A DNA stretch of 38,851 bases, from positions 1 to 38,851 of the forward strand of contig NZ_QZVS01000056.1 of the NCBI RefSeq assembly GCF_003602235.1. Reading direction: 5' to 3'. Source of the stretch: Cryobacterium melibiosiphilum (GTDB lineage: Bacteria; Actinomycetota; Actinomycetes; Actinomycetales; Microbacteriaceae). The translations under genes and the position numbers were made by a program. Below, one piece after another: positions 16,753-25,168 of the stretch. Each line of letters begins with the position of its first letter. The stretch's first letter is position 1. The notes under the pieces were generated by a model, which saw only the letters and a list, made by a program, of their open reading frames with translations, was not told the DNA's origin and ran no database searches.

Positions 16753-18849
16753 TCAGGCGACCGCGGCGGCCGGCTTCTTCACGAGGGTGGTGCGCAGTGC
16801 CTCCAGCACCTCGGCCGGGGTCTCGGCGGCCTCGATCGACGCGCGGAATGCTGGCTTCATGAGGGCACGGGAGAGCTGGGCGAGCACCTTGAGGTGCTCC
16901 GTCCTGGCAGCGGCCGTCGGCACGGCGATCATGAAAATCAGGTGTGCCGGCTGCCCGTCGGCTGAGGTCCAGTCGACGCCGGCCCGGCTGCGCGCGAACG
17001 CGATGACGGGTGAGGTCACGGCGCTGGACTTCGCGTGCGGAATCGCGATGCCGTCTCCGATGCCAGTGGTGCTCAAGGTTTCCCGGTCGAATGCGGCCTG
17101 CGCAACGGCGTCGGCATCGCTGATGCGGCCGGTCGCGAGCATGAGCACGGCGAGCGAGCGGATGACCGTGTCACGGTCGGTCTCGGACGTGTCGAGCACG
17201 ATTGTGCGGTCGTCGATGTAGTCGAGCACGGTCTTCGGAGCTGCGGGCTCGGGAGGCAGGGGCTGAACGAGCGCGGTCTCAGCGATGAAAGGTTCAGGCG
17301 CGGGGGCGGCGGAGGCGGAGGACAGTGCAGCGGCGGCGGGAGCTGTGGCATCCGCTGCTGAGCCTTCGGCAGAGGGGCGCCCGGCCGTGAATGCGAGCAG
17401 CAGCAGGGCGACCGTAGCGGTAACCACTGCGCCGACGACGATCGCGAGCAGGAACATCGGCACACCCGTGACGGCCCCGAAGACGGCGACGATCGGACCA
17501 CCGTGGGGAACAGCGTTGGCCACGCCGAAGATCGCGGCGATGCCGCCGGCCACGGCGCCACCGATCACGTTGGCGGGAATGACCTGCAGCGGGCGGGCGG
17601 CGGCGAGAGGGATCGCGCCCTCGGTGATGCCAAAGAAGCCCATGAACAGGGCCGCGATGCCAGCCTCTTGCTCGACCTTGCTGAAATACCGGCGGCGGAT
17701 GAGCGTGGCCAGGCCCATCCCAAGCGGCGGCACCGCGATCGCCGCGGCGACCATACCCATCGGCAGCGGGTTGGCAGCGGCGATCAGGGCGCTGCCGAAC
17801 AAGAACGCGGTCTTGTTGACCGGGCCGCCCATGTCAAAGCCGACCATTGCGCCCAGGATCAGACCGAGCACGATGACGCTACCGCCCTCCAAGCCGGTGA
17901 GGAAGGTCGTGAGGGACTCGAAGAGCCAGCTGATCGGCTGGCCGAGGGCGAGGACGACGGCACCGCCCACGATGATCGTGGTGATCACGGGGATGACCAG
18001 AATCGGCATGATCGGGCGGATGTAGCGGTGCACCGGGATCTTCTTGATGCCGAGCGCCACGAAGCCCACAAGGAATCCGGTCACGATGCCGCCGATGAAA
18101 CCGGCGCCCGATTCGGAGTTGTAGAAGGAGCCGGTGGTGGCGATCCAACCGCAAATCATCCCGGGGGCGAGCCCGGGACGGTCAGCAATAGCGAACGCGA
18201 TGAATCCGGAGAGGATCGGCACCATGAGCGAGAACCCGATGGCGCCGATCTGGTTGATCGTGAACCAGAAGCTGGCCTCGGGGATCACGAGGCCGGCCGG
18301 GGTGGCTTCGCCGCCGAGGGAGAGCGAGATCGCGATGAGCAGGCCGCCGACCACCACGAAGGGAATCATGTGGGAGACGCCGCTCATGAGAGCACGATAG
18401 ATACTTCCACCGACATCGCGGCCTGGCTTCTGCGGCGCGCTGTCCGCCGCGTCGGTGGCGGGTCCGCGGGTTCCGGAGATCGGCGCGGAGAGGGCTTCGC
18501 GAATGAGTTCTTCGGGGCGGTGGATGCCGTCGCCGACACGCGTCGAGACGAGGCGCTTGCCGGCGAAACGGGAGGTATCAATCTTGGTGTCGGCGGCGAT
18601 CACGATGGCGTCGGCCTCATCGATATCGTGCTGCGAGAAACCGTTTTCGATGCCGACCGAGCCGTGAGTTTCCACCCGGATGGCGTAGCCGAGGGCGGCT
18701 GCGGCCACCTCGAGCTTCTCCGCGGCCATGTAGGTGTGCGCGATGCCGGTCGGGCAGGCGGTGATCGCGAGGATGAGAACCTGCGGTGGGGCCGCCTGTC
18801 GCGATGTCCCGCTCGGAGGAGTCGTGGCGGGGGAGTGGGGGTCGGTCAT
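16753..18849 (-). CDS. fruA: PTS fructose-type permease, EIIB-EIIC-EIIA fusion
   Basis: A 698-residue three-domain protein. The N-terminal EIIB has the phosphocysteine motif ITACPTGIAHTYMAAEKLE (Cys32). EIIC is the membrane domain (about 150-480), with fructose-family segments such as SGVSHMIPFVVVGGLLIA and GFDMGGPVNKTAFLFG. After an Ala/Pro-rich linker comes C-terminal EIIA with GIGDGIAIPHAKS (phospho-His about 605). It imports and phosphorylates fructose or a related sugar at the inner membrane using phosphate from HPr. AGGAGC lies upstream of the ATG. The usual partners fruK, fruB/HPr and a DeoR-type regulator are not next to it, so it is an orphan permease depending on general PTS proteins elsewhere. 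Confidence 0.92.
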   Translation of the reverse strand: MTDPHSPATTPPSGTSRQAAPPQVLILAITACPTGIAHTYMAAEKLEVAAAALGYAIRVETHGSVGIENGFSQHDIDEADAIVIAADTKIDTSRFAGKRLVSTRVGDGIHRPEELIREALSAPISGTRGPATDAADSAPQKPGRDVGGSIYRALMSGVSHMIPFVVVGGLLIAISLSLGGEATPAGLVIPEASFWFTINQIGAIGFSLMVPILSGFIAFAIADRPGLAPGMICGWIATTGSFYNSESGAGFIGGIVTGFLVGFVALGIKKIPVHRYIRPIMPILVIPVITTIIVGGAVVLALGQPISWLFESLTTFLTGLEGGSVIVLGLILGAMVGFDMGGPVNKTAFLFGSALIAAANPLPMGMVAAAIAVPPLGMGLATLIRRRYFSKVEQEAGIAALFMGFFGITEGAIPLAAARPLQVIPANVIGGAVAGGIAAIFGVANAVPHGGPIVAVFGAVTGVPMFLLAIVVGAVVTATVALLLLAFTAGRPSAEGSAADATAPAAAALSSASAAPAPEPFIAETALVQPLPPEPAAPKTVLDYIDDRTIVLDTSETDRDTVIRSLAVLMLATGRISDADAVAQAAFDRETLSTTGIGDGIAIPHAKSSAVTSPVIAFARSRAGVDWTSADGQPAHLIFMIAVPTAAARTEHLKVLAQLSRALMKPAFRASIEAAETPAEVLEALRTTLVKKPAAAVA

Positions 18850-19139
18850 GACGGTTCAGCTCCTGGAACGGCCGACCCGTGAGGCCCGAGAGCCGGACCG
18901 GTCGACCATGGCCTGAGGTGAACCCGGCGCGGGTACTACTGCTTCAAGCCTAGCCAGTAATCAGACTCATATTGACGGCGTGTTCGGGCCCCGCAGTGCC
19001 CGCGAGGTGACACAGAGTGCCCCTTGAGCGGGCGTCGACACCCGCGAGGTATCGGAGATGGCTCCTTCAGATCGGCCATCGTCCCATGACGAAGCAGAGC
19101 GTCGCTTCACTCGAACAATGGATGCGATATTCCGAGTGC
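18850..19139. other. Spacer upstream of the PTS gene
   Basis: Carries the PTS promoter region and the 3' flank of the SDR gene. No regulator site or small gene could be defined. Confidence 0.4.
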
Positions 19140-19958
19140 TCAGTTGCCGTGCGCCTCGATCGAAACTTGCTGCCATTCGTTCCACGTCGTCAAGCGTGAT
19201 TCGTAGTCTTTGGTGGCGATGTCTAGGGGCGCGCTGCCGAAGAAGATGCGCAATGGCGGCTTCTCCGCGTCGACGACCTTGAGAATCGCTCCTCGGGTGG
19301 CCGTGGGGTCACCGGGATTGCTCGCGGAGGGGCGATTGGCCGCGGCCTCTCGAACACTGGCGTACTCCACCATCTGCTCGCTATGCGAGGCGGACGGACC
19401 CGACCAGTCAGTCGAGAAACCTCCGGGTTCGACCAGCGTCACGTTGATACCGAAACCCGCGACCTCCTGCGAGAGAGACTGCGAGAAGCCCTCAAGAGCC
19501 CACTTCGAAGCATGGTAAATACCCACCGATGGGAACGCGCTAATACCCCCGATGCTCGACACCTGAATAATGTGTCCCGAACCCTGCTGGCGCATGATCG
19601 GCAACGCCGCCTGTGAGATCCACAGCGCACCGAACAGATTCGTCTCAAGTTGCGCTCGGGCCTCCTCTTCGGACAATTCCTCAATCATGCCGAAATGACC
19701 GTATCCGGCATTGTTGACGACGATATCGAGCTGGTCGAAGTGCTCGGCGGCTTGTTGGACGGCCGCGAAGTCTGCATCCTTGTCCGTGACGTCGAGCCGG
19801 ATCGGCAGAAAGGTTTCGGGGTAGGTACTACGGAGGGCATCGAGCGTGCTCAAATTTCGTGCGGTGCCTGCGACGGAATCCCCGCGCTCCAGCGCGGCCT
19901 CCGCCCACTCACGGCCAAAACCCTTGGACGCTCCTGTAATAAACCAAGTCTTGCTCAT
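19140..19958 (-). CDS. Short-chain dehydrogenase/reductase (SDR)
   Basis: 272 residues from the ATG at 19958; GGAAGGG lies 8 nt upstream, which favours this start over the ATG six bases earlier. Classical SDR motifs: cofactor loop TGASKGFG (about residues 8-15), NNAGYG, catalytic Ser in IIQVSSIGG, YHASK (Tyr and Lys) and the following EPGGFSTDW. It is close to the oxidoreductases often annotated as SDR family YciK/DltE-like enzymes acting on unknown small substrates. Substrate not predictable. A stand-alone gene. Confidence 0.9.
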   Translation of the reverse strand: MSKTWFITGASKGFGREWAEAALERGDSVAGTARNLSTLDALRSTYPETFLPIRLDVTDKDADFAAVQQAAEHFDQLDIVVNNAGYGHFGMIEELSEEEARAQLETNLFGALWISQAALPIMRQQGSGHIIQVSSIGGISAFPSVGIYHASKWALEGFSQSLSQEVAGFGINVTLVEPGGFSTDWSGPSASHSEQMVEYASVREAAANRPSASNPGDPTATRGAILKVVDAEKPPLRIFFGSAPLDIATKDYESRLTTWNEWQQVSIEAHGN

Positions 19959-20104
19959 AAACATGTCCCTTCCGATGACGTACGCGCACAGAAAACATAT
20001 GGAGAAGTCAAAGCATTCCTCACGGCACCATACGCGGGGTTGTCCAGTCTCGCTCTCGTGCCTGACCGAACTGCCAGCCAAGACAGCACCAATCAACAAC
20101 CCGG

Positions 20105-20156
20105 AAGGGGAACCTCCTACGGGTATCGAGCCCGTGACGTCTTCGGGATGGATTGG
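20105..20156 (-). other. tRNA-like 3' half or hairpin terminator
   Basis: On the minus strand the 17-nt ACGGG-CTCGATA-CCCGT (20135-20119) has exactly the 5+7+5 shape of a tRNA T-arm, and is preceded by GAAGACGTC like the anticodon-stem/variable part. No 5' half can exist because a coding sequence ends at 20157. It may be a tRNA relic from an integration event, or simply the terminator of the epimerase gene just upstream. Confidence 0.3.
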
Positions 20157-21149
20157 CTAGGTGTTAACGGGTAGTTGCGCGTCGATCTCGGTGAGGAGAA
20201 CGTGCTGCTCTTGCTGGGTGAGGCCGGATCGGCGTTCCCGATCGAGTCCGCGAGCCCGTTCATCCTTCAGCACATCTTGGAGGGTGTTCTGCAGTGAACG
20301 TTCGGTTCCGCCTGCCTGGACAAACCGGCTGCGGCTGCGCCGAGCGAAGGCAGTGTTGCTGCGGGGAAGCCACAGTGGTAGGGATCGCGGGCCAGCCCAG
20401 TAATTGATCTCGTGGGCGGTCAGCCAGTCGTCTTCGGCCGTGATGAGTTCACCTGTATGGCCTGCAACCCCGGCGGCGGCCAGCAGAACCGCTGAGAAAT
20501 CACGTTCGTTTCCAACGGCGTTGTAGATTCCGGTCAGACCGCGCTGCCCCGCACTAATGAGCCATTCAGCAAGGTCTCGGACGTCGATGAACTGCACGTA
20601 CCGATCTTTGGCATTCGGCACCAGAACGGGTTCCTCGGGAGCAGCGGCAAGCCTGGATACCCAATAGCTGAATCGGTCACTCATATCACCTGGTCCCACG
20701 ATCAGGCCAGGTCGAGCAATCAGAAGACGATCGCCAACCGCCGCCATTGTGGCGCGTTCTGCGGCGACTTTCGCGTGCGCGTAATCGTCGAGGTCGACTG
20801 GCTCGACGAGGATGGCGTCCTCATCAGCACCCGGTTCAGTATTGGTCGCGTACACGGAAACGGAGGAGACCAAAGTCCAATGCGCCGTGCTGCCCGCCAA
20901 CGCCTCAAGCGCTCCAGCGACAAGGTGCGCGTCACAGCTGAGCTCAATGATCTCGTCCCAGGATTCACTCGCGACAAGATCGTAGGCCTGGGGCGATCGT
21001 CGGTCGGAGCGGACGAACGTCACGCCGCGTGGAGCTGCTCCAGATTCACCGCGAGCCAGGCACGTCACGTCCTGACCTTGACCCGCCAGCTTCTCGGCTA
21101 TCTCTCGACCAAGCCAGGCAGTTCCCCCGAGAATAAGTGTGCGAGTCAT
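20157..21149 (-). CDS. NAD-dependent epimerase/dehydratase family protein
   Basis: 330 residues from ATG 21149. An N-terminal Rossmann loop LILGGTAWLGREIA (about residues 4-17) binds NAD(P). LVSSVSVYA supplies the Ser/Thr and DDYAHAKVAAER the YxxxK pair of extended SDR enzymes. RPGLIVGPGD is typical of the family, as is the C-terminal substrate-binding half with a conserved FIDVRDLAEWL. The closest look-alikes are reductases annotated as NAD-dependent epimerases in actinobacteria; substrate unknown. Transcribed divergently from the GNAT gene that follows. Confidence 0.87.
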   Translation of the reverse strand: MTRTLILGGTAWLGREIAEKLAGQGQDVTCLARGESGAAPRGVTFVRSDRRSPQAYDLVASESWDEIIELSCDAHLVAGALEALAGSTAHWTLVSSVSVYATNTEPGADEDAILVEPVDLDDYAHAKVAAERATMAAVGDRLLIARPGLIVGPGDMSDRFSYWVSRLAAAPEEPVLVPNAKDRYVQFIDVRDLAEWLISAGQRGLTGIYNAVGNERDFSAVLLAAAGVAGHTGELITAEDDWLTAHEINYWAGPRSLPLWLPRSNTAFARRSRSRFVQAGGTERSLQNTLQDVLKDERARGLDRERRSGLTQQEQHVLLTEIDAQLPVNT

Positions 21150-21299
21150 AGCCACAGTCAATCGCACAACCGAGATACAACAATGACGGATTCGCTCTGA
21201 GCGTTGCCGAGGCGGCAAACGTACTGCGATGTCGCCGAAGGCTATTCGGGCAATCTTCGGCTGGCGCTGATGCCGATTCTTGTCTGGAAGAATTCAGAG

Positions 21300-21770
21300 A
21301 TGACTGTGACCCTTCAGCGAATCCTCACCAGCGAGTTCCCGTCGTGGTTGGACCGCAGCTGCACCGAATACGTCGGTGATTTGGTTACCCAGGGTGGATC
21401 GCGCGAGGAAGCTCAACGCATAGCGGCCGAGAGCATGGCTCGTTCGTTCCCGGATGGTGCTCCGAGCCCTGGCAATGAGGTCTTTCACATCATGAACGAG
21501 GCGGGTGCGGCAGTGGGATACCTGTGGATCGGACAGGATGTCAGCGCCGATCCAGGGGCGTGGTGGGTCTGGGATCTTGTCATCAACCCTGACCAGCGTG
21601 GTCAGGGTTTCGGGAGAGCGGCGATGCTCCTCGGCGAGGAATACGCTCGCTCACACGGTGCGCATTCTCTCGGCCTTAGCGTCTTCGGATTCAACACCGG
21701 CGCCCAGGGGCTCTACAACTCGCTTGGGTACGAAACAACTTCGGTGAAGATGCTCAAGAAGCTCATCTGA
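21300..21770 (+). CDS. GNAT family N-acetyltransferase
   Basis: 156 residues from ATG 21300 (ATG 21270 is an alternative). Acetyl-CoA-binding motif A is clear: VWDLVINPDQRGQGFGRAAM (about 90-110), followed by LGLSVFGFNTGAQGLYNSLGY, the beta4-alpha4 region with the Asn and Tyr seen in Rim-type acetyltransferases. The N-terminal half has FPSWLDRSCTEYVGDLV. Substrate unknown. A GGAAG element lies 11 nt before the start. Confidence 0.87.
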   Translation: MTVTLQRILTSEFPSWLDRSCTEYVGDLVTQGGSREEAQRIAAESMARSFPDGAPSPGNEVFHIMNEAGAAVGYLWIGQDVSADPGAWWVWDLVINPDQRGQGFGRAAMLLGEEYARSHGAHSLGLSVFGFNTGAQGLYNSLGYETTSVKMLKKLI

Positions 21771-21797
21771 GCCTTCCGAAACAGACAGGAAGGCCGT

Positions 21798-22211
21798 ATG
21801 ACTCCAACTGTCACCTTCGTACTGGTCACCCTCGGCGTGATGGCAATGTCCTTCGCCACTGCCGGTTGGCGCCCCCAGGCCGGAGATGGACGCCCGTATA
21901 CCGAACGTCTTGCGGGACGCTTAGTCGGGAGTGCCTTGGCGTCCCGGTGCGACTCAGGGGCGCGTACGCGTATTTCCGATGGCGGTAAGGACTCCATCAA
22001 CGGATGCACCGGCAGTGCACACGAGAAGCATGATGGTGGTGGTCCAGCCAGCTGGGTCGGCCATCACAAAGCCTTGACCGCCTGCACGCTGCCAATTACA
22101 CGCTCGCCGCAACGGCCACTAGGCCAACAATTCGTGAGCATGCTCGGGGTCTGCGCCCTTGGACCCGCGCCTGCATCAGGCGTCGGCACCCTGCAGGCTC
22201 CACGTCCGTGA
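21798..22211 (+). CDS. Doubtful small gene, N-terminus membrane-like
   Basis: A well-placed AGGAAGG precedes the ATG, and the first residues form one hydrophobic helix (VTFVLVTLGVMAMSFATAGW). After about residue 30 the translation loses protein character (Ser/Gly/His-rich). It may be the start of a gene whose rest has been lost, or a short membrane peptide followed by chance frame. No family match. Confidence 0.28.
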   Translation: MTPTVTFVLVTLGVMAMSFATAGWRPQAGDGRPYTERLAGRLVGSALASRCDSGARTRISDGGKDSINGCTGSAHEKHDGGGPASWVGHHKALTACTLPITRSPQRPLGQQFVSMLGVCALGPAPASGVGTLQAPRP

Positions 22212-22225
22212 CACGCGACACACAA

Positions 22226-22261
22226 CGGCGCAGAACCGAGGTCTGCCTCAGGTCTGCGCCG
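22226..22261. terminator. Hairpin with 9-bp perfect stem
   Basis: CGGCGCAGA (22226-22234) pairs with TCTGCGCCG (22253-22261) around an 18-nt loop. It probably ends transcription from one side, though no T-run is seen. Confidence 0.45.
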
Positions 22262-22390
22262 CATGGCGTGATTTAGATGCCGGTGGCGATCTCGAACTGC
22301 GAGACCTGCGGGGCGCTGACGAGGAGTGAGCCGAGTTCGGTCGCTCCCGCGCCGGCGCCTCAGGCACGGTACGCCGCGTCGGCTTCGGCT

Positions 22391-22719
22391 TCACCCCAGC
22401 GCTGCGGCGGTCTGTCGCAGGGACGTGCCGGCGTGCAGCGCGTCGGCGATGTGCACCCGCTCGTCCTCGGACAGGTACCGCGGGGAGATTACGGTGGGGG
22501 CGATTCGAGAGATTGGGGCGTAGGTCGTCTCGCGGCCGTGCGCTTTTTCACGGTCCGGCCATGGCGCCAGCGCATCCCTGTTCGCCGATTGATTTTCAGT
22601 GTTCGACACGCCTCGGCGTTGCTGATTCCCTGCCTCATGAGCCGAGCATATTCAACACGTGTCTCGGTCATTGGCAGCGCGCCGGTAACCTTCTTACGGG
22701 TTCGGGAACTGTCTGTCAT
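22391..22719 (-). pseudogene. IS30-family transposase, N-terminal remnant
   Basis: Starts MTDSSRTRKKVTGALP, then VEYARLMRQGISNAEACRTL with INRRTGMRWRHGR (first HTH). After a frameshift (about 22550-22590) comes RETTYAPISRIAP and RYLSEDERVHIADALHAG with SLRQTAAALG (second HTH), ending in a stop. The DDE catalytic part is absent. So a 5' fragment of an IS30-type element, no longer able to transpose. Confidence 0.72.
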
Positions 22720-22833
22720 CGCTACTCCTAGAACTCAGGTGTTGCGACGTTGGCTGGAATACGCCCTCTGGCATTTTCTTCTCGCGAGTGGCAACGTGGG
22801 TACTGCGCAAGACGAGACGGAAGGATGCCGATA

Positions 22834-23160
22834 ATGTCAGAGTCGCAGCGAGTGCGCGATCAACGATCGCTGACTACGTCGATGGGCGCTATCTGGCTTG
22901 TGGTGGGTGGCGCTCTTACGCTCATCTGCGCCGGGCTACTTTTCGCTATGCGGTGGCTCAGCCCAGCCTGGGTCGCGACCACAGGATTGGTTATCGTATT
23001 GGTTCTGTATGCGGCGATGGTGGTCATCCGTGTTGCCGTGAGTCGTAGGCGACTGCGGCTCGGCCTCCTTGCAACGTTTACCCTGCTGATCGTGATTATT
23101 TTTCTCATCTGTGCGGTGGTCGTCACGGCAACGGAGTGGGGCGCGGTCAGCCCGTCGTAA
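22834..23160 (+). CDS. Three-helix membrane protein, unknown
   Basis: 108 residues from ATG 22834 (MSESQRVRDQ), with GGAAGGA 8 nt upstream. Three hydrophobic segments: AIWLVVGGALTLICAGLLFA, VATTGLVIVLVLYAAMVVI and LATFTLLIVIIFLICAVVV; the loop between the second and third is strongly basic (SRRRLRLG). No family recognised by eye. Confidence 0.62.
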   Translation: MSESQRVRDQRSLTTSMGAIWLVVGGALTLICAGLLFAMRWLSPAWVATTGLVIVLVLYAAMVVIRVAVSRRRLRLGLLATFTLLIVIIFLICAVVVTATEWGAVSPS

Positions 23161-23408
23161 TTGTGTTGACTTTGCTATCCCTGTTTGATTCCTGTGGATT
23201 TTTTCCGCGCGGTCACAGAGGCATCGAATTTTCCTCGGATGCGAGTCCGTCATGTTCATAGGCGTGGTGTTGTTGCAGCGAGAGAGCACACGGTTTGGGG
23301 CCGATAGGTGCATGTAGCGTAGATCATGTTCCGTCGACAGCGAGCACACTTGCTTCGATCGTCATTTATGAGCACAATCTCAAGCCGGTACAGCGAGGCC
23401 GCAGTGAG
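23161..23408. other. Convergent spacer
   Basis: No gene or clear terminator stem is seen between the three-helix membrane protein and the GNAT gene. Confidence 0.35.
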
Positions 23409-23912
23409 CTATGAAACGAGTGCCGTGAGCAGTGCGGCGGCGCCCGTGTCGCCCGTGTTGGTCTGCTCGCCGACCGTGGTGAAACCGAGACGTGAGTGGA
23501 AGGCCAGTAACTGCGGATTGGGCGGAAAGGTATTCACTTCGCACACCACTTCGGTGGCGTGGGCCTCGCGAGCAGCCTGAAAGACGGAGGCGTAGAGCAA
23601 TTCGCCGAGGCCCTGGCTTCGTGCGTTTGGCGCCACGACGATGCGGTCTACATAGAGGAAGTCGCTCGATCGGGCTTCAAACCATCGGTAGCTTTCACTT
23701 GCATATTCGGCGGACGGGGCAAAGCCGATCACGAAACCAGCCACGGTGTGCACATCCTCCACCGTCGTGACCACGACTGAGTGAGTAGCAGTAGCTACGA
23801 GGGTGGCAAGCAAATCAGCGTTAAGGGCATAGACGGCGGGAACTGCCTCATTGTTCAGCGTGAGCACCTGGGGGAGATCGAGAGGGTTGAGGGAGCGAAG
23901 CGCATACGTCAT
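23409..23912 (-). CDS. GNAT family N-acetyltransferase
   Basis: 167 residues. LYVDRIVVAPNARSQGLGEL (about 88-107) is motif A with the Q/RxxGxG/A acetyl-CoA loop; VCEVNTFPPNPQLLAFHSRLGF is the C-terminal beta-strand/helix with the NP and LGF signature typical of this subgroup. The N-terminal part (LRSLNPLDLPQVLTLNNEAVPAV) matches GNATs of the 'YkwB-like' type common in actinobacteria. Substrate unknown. Single gene between IS relics. Confidence 0.9.
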   Translation of the reverse strand: MTYALRSLNPLDLPQVLTLNNEAVPAVYALNADLLATLVATATHSVVVTTVEDVHTVAGFVIGFAPSAEYASESYRWFEARSSDFLYVDRIVVAPNARSQGLGELLYASVFQAAREAHATEVVCEVNTFPPNPQLLAFHSRLGFTTVGEQTNTGDTGAAALLTALVS

Positions 23913-23992
23913 GGCGTCGACGATATTCCGAAGAGCTGAACGTGGCCTTACTGCGCCCTCAAGTTTTTGAGACAGTCTGTTGTGTTTTTCTT

Positions 23993-24235
23993 CTATGCCG
24001 CAGCCAGTTGGTGGCGGTCTTGGTACGCGGTTAGAGCTGCGGCCGGTTGTAATCCTCCGTTGTGGGAGTGGGGCCGCCGCCGGTTGTACCAGGATTCGAT
24101 TTATTCCATCACCGCGGTGCGTGCGGCGAGGTGGTTGTCGAAGTGCTGCTGGTAATACATCTCAGTTTTCATAGGGGAGAAAAACGACTCTGCCACGGCA
24201 TTGATTGAGCTGCCGCGGGTATTTCGGACAGCGGA
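23993..24235 (-). pseudogene. IS3-family transposase C-terminal remnant (copy A)
   Basis: Translation gives NAVAESFFSPMKTEMYYQQ, DNHLAARTAVME, a TAA, then IESWYNRRRPHSHNGGLQPA up to a TAG at 23993-23995. This is the end of the DDE domain (the catalytic Glu lies in VAESFF) plus the C-terminal YNRRRPHS motif of IS3-type OrfB. The TAA replaces a codon that is normally Tyr in such enzymes. A diverged copy with the same TAA lies at 33046-33186 on the other strand. Confidence 0.7.
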
Positions 24236-24300
24236 ATTAGTGGATTCTTCTACGCTGCCAATGTTTGGATTCCATCTGTCGTTGCAACACCGCGCTGATT

Positions 24301-24352
24301 AAGTACTGATTGGTAGATCACGGAATCGCTCTGCCGGGGTGTCCCAGCCGAG
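24301..24352 (-). pseudogene. IS30-family transposase C-terminal scrap
   Basis: A minus-strand translation HKTLGWDTPAERFRDLPIST followed by a stop matches the extreme C-terminus of IS30 transposases (KTLGxxTPAExF). It lies 20 bp from the left end of the IS3 element. It is not the missing end of the IS30 relic at 22391-22719: its order along the strand is wrong. Confidence 0.6.
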
Positions 24353-24448
24353 CGTTTTGTGGGGTCCCTACGTGTCAGGGTTGGGTGAGGCCAGTAGCTA
24401 AGAGCAAGTCCGCCGCATGACGTAGGGCGAGAATCAGGAACCAACACG

Positions 24449-25168
24449 ATGTCCAGCCCGTCTTTGAGCGCCGTGCGCGACGATAGTCATATGAGTAGTC
24501 CCGGACCCCGCGCCGGTGGTCCGACCTCGCGGAGGTCGTTCACCCCGGCACAGGAACTTGATCACTTGGCCGCCTACGAGGCCGCCATGAAAAACAGCGC
24601 GGGCGGTGCGTATCTGCGCGAGCAGGGCATCTACTCCTCGCAGATCACCGAGTGGCGCAAGCTGCGCGATGCCGGCGTGCTGGAGGGGAAGAAGCCCGGC
24701 GAGAAGATTGGCCGACTCACTGCGGAACAGGCCGAGATTGCACGGTTGCGTCGCAAGTTGGACACCGCCGAACGGCGCCTGGCCAGGACGGAGGTCGTCT
24801 TAACAATTATGGGAAAAACACAAGAGCTGTTGGAAGATCTTTCCAAGAGCTCGCGGGACGAACGGCCGCACACGAAGCGCTTATGCACGCCTACCGACAG
24901 ATCACCGCCGCCGGCTGGTCAACCCGAGACGCCGCCGAACTCGTCGGCGTCTCGGGGGCCACGGCGACGCGGAAGGCGACCGTGGCGCTGCCCATTCCGG
25001 CGCCCGCGTTGGTGCCGGCGAACAAGCTCAACCAGGGTGAGCGAGCCCGAATCTTGGACACCGTCAACTCGCCCACGTTCGTGGACTTGCCGCCGATCCA
25101 GATCTACGCGCAGCTGCTTGATCAAGGCATCTATCTGGGTTCGATCTCAACGATCTACGGGATCTTGA
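24449..25168 (+). CDS. IS3-family OrfA (HTH protein), with out-of-frame tail
   Basis: From ATG 24449 (ATG 24491 also possible). The OrfA-like part covers about the first 145 codons: a HTH_Tnp region (RSFTPAQELDHLAAYEAAM, REQGIYSSQITEWRKLRDAG), a leucine-zipper-like helix LTAEQAEIARLRRKLDTAER and the end motif VVLTIMGKTQELLEDLSKSS. Past about 24880 the frame runs against OrfB and makes an Arg/Ser/Pro-rich tail with no family character. OrfA binds the element ends and joins OrfB by frameshifting in this family. Confidence 0.75.
   Translation: MSSPSLSAVRDDSHMSSPGPRAGGPTSRRSFTPAQELDHLAAYEAAMKNSAGGAYLREQGIYSSQITEWRKLRDAGVLEGKKPGEKIGRLTAEQAEIARLRRKLDTAERRLARTEVVLTIMGKTQELLEDLSKSSRDERPHTKRLCTPTDRSPPPAGQPETPPNSSASRGPRRRGRRPWRCPFRRPRWCRRTSSTRVSEPESWTPSTRPRSWTCRRSRSTRSCLIKASIWVRSQRSTGS
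24811..24817 (+). promoter_or_regulatory. Possible -1 frameshift heptamer
   Basis: The zero-frame reading is G GGA AAA followed by AC. Slipping by -1 enters the OrfB frame (GGG AAA AAC ACA). It has the X-XXY-YYZ form. The alternative is a simple base loss nearer 24870, since OrfA-like residues continue to about there. Confidence 0.4.

Noticed and set aside
17503..18882. Long plus-strand open frame (459 codons) opposite the PTS gene
   Set aside because: It is antisense to a protein with full PTS motifs; its translation is a His/Asp/Gly-rich shadow typical of GC-rich codon bias.
22391..24352. One split IS30 element formed by the relics at 22.4-22.7 and 24.3 kb
   Set aside because: On the minus strand the C-terminal scrap would precede the N-terminal part, and intact unrelated genes lie between them.
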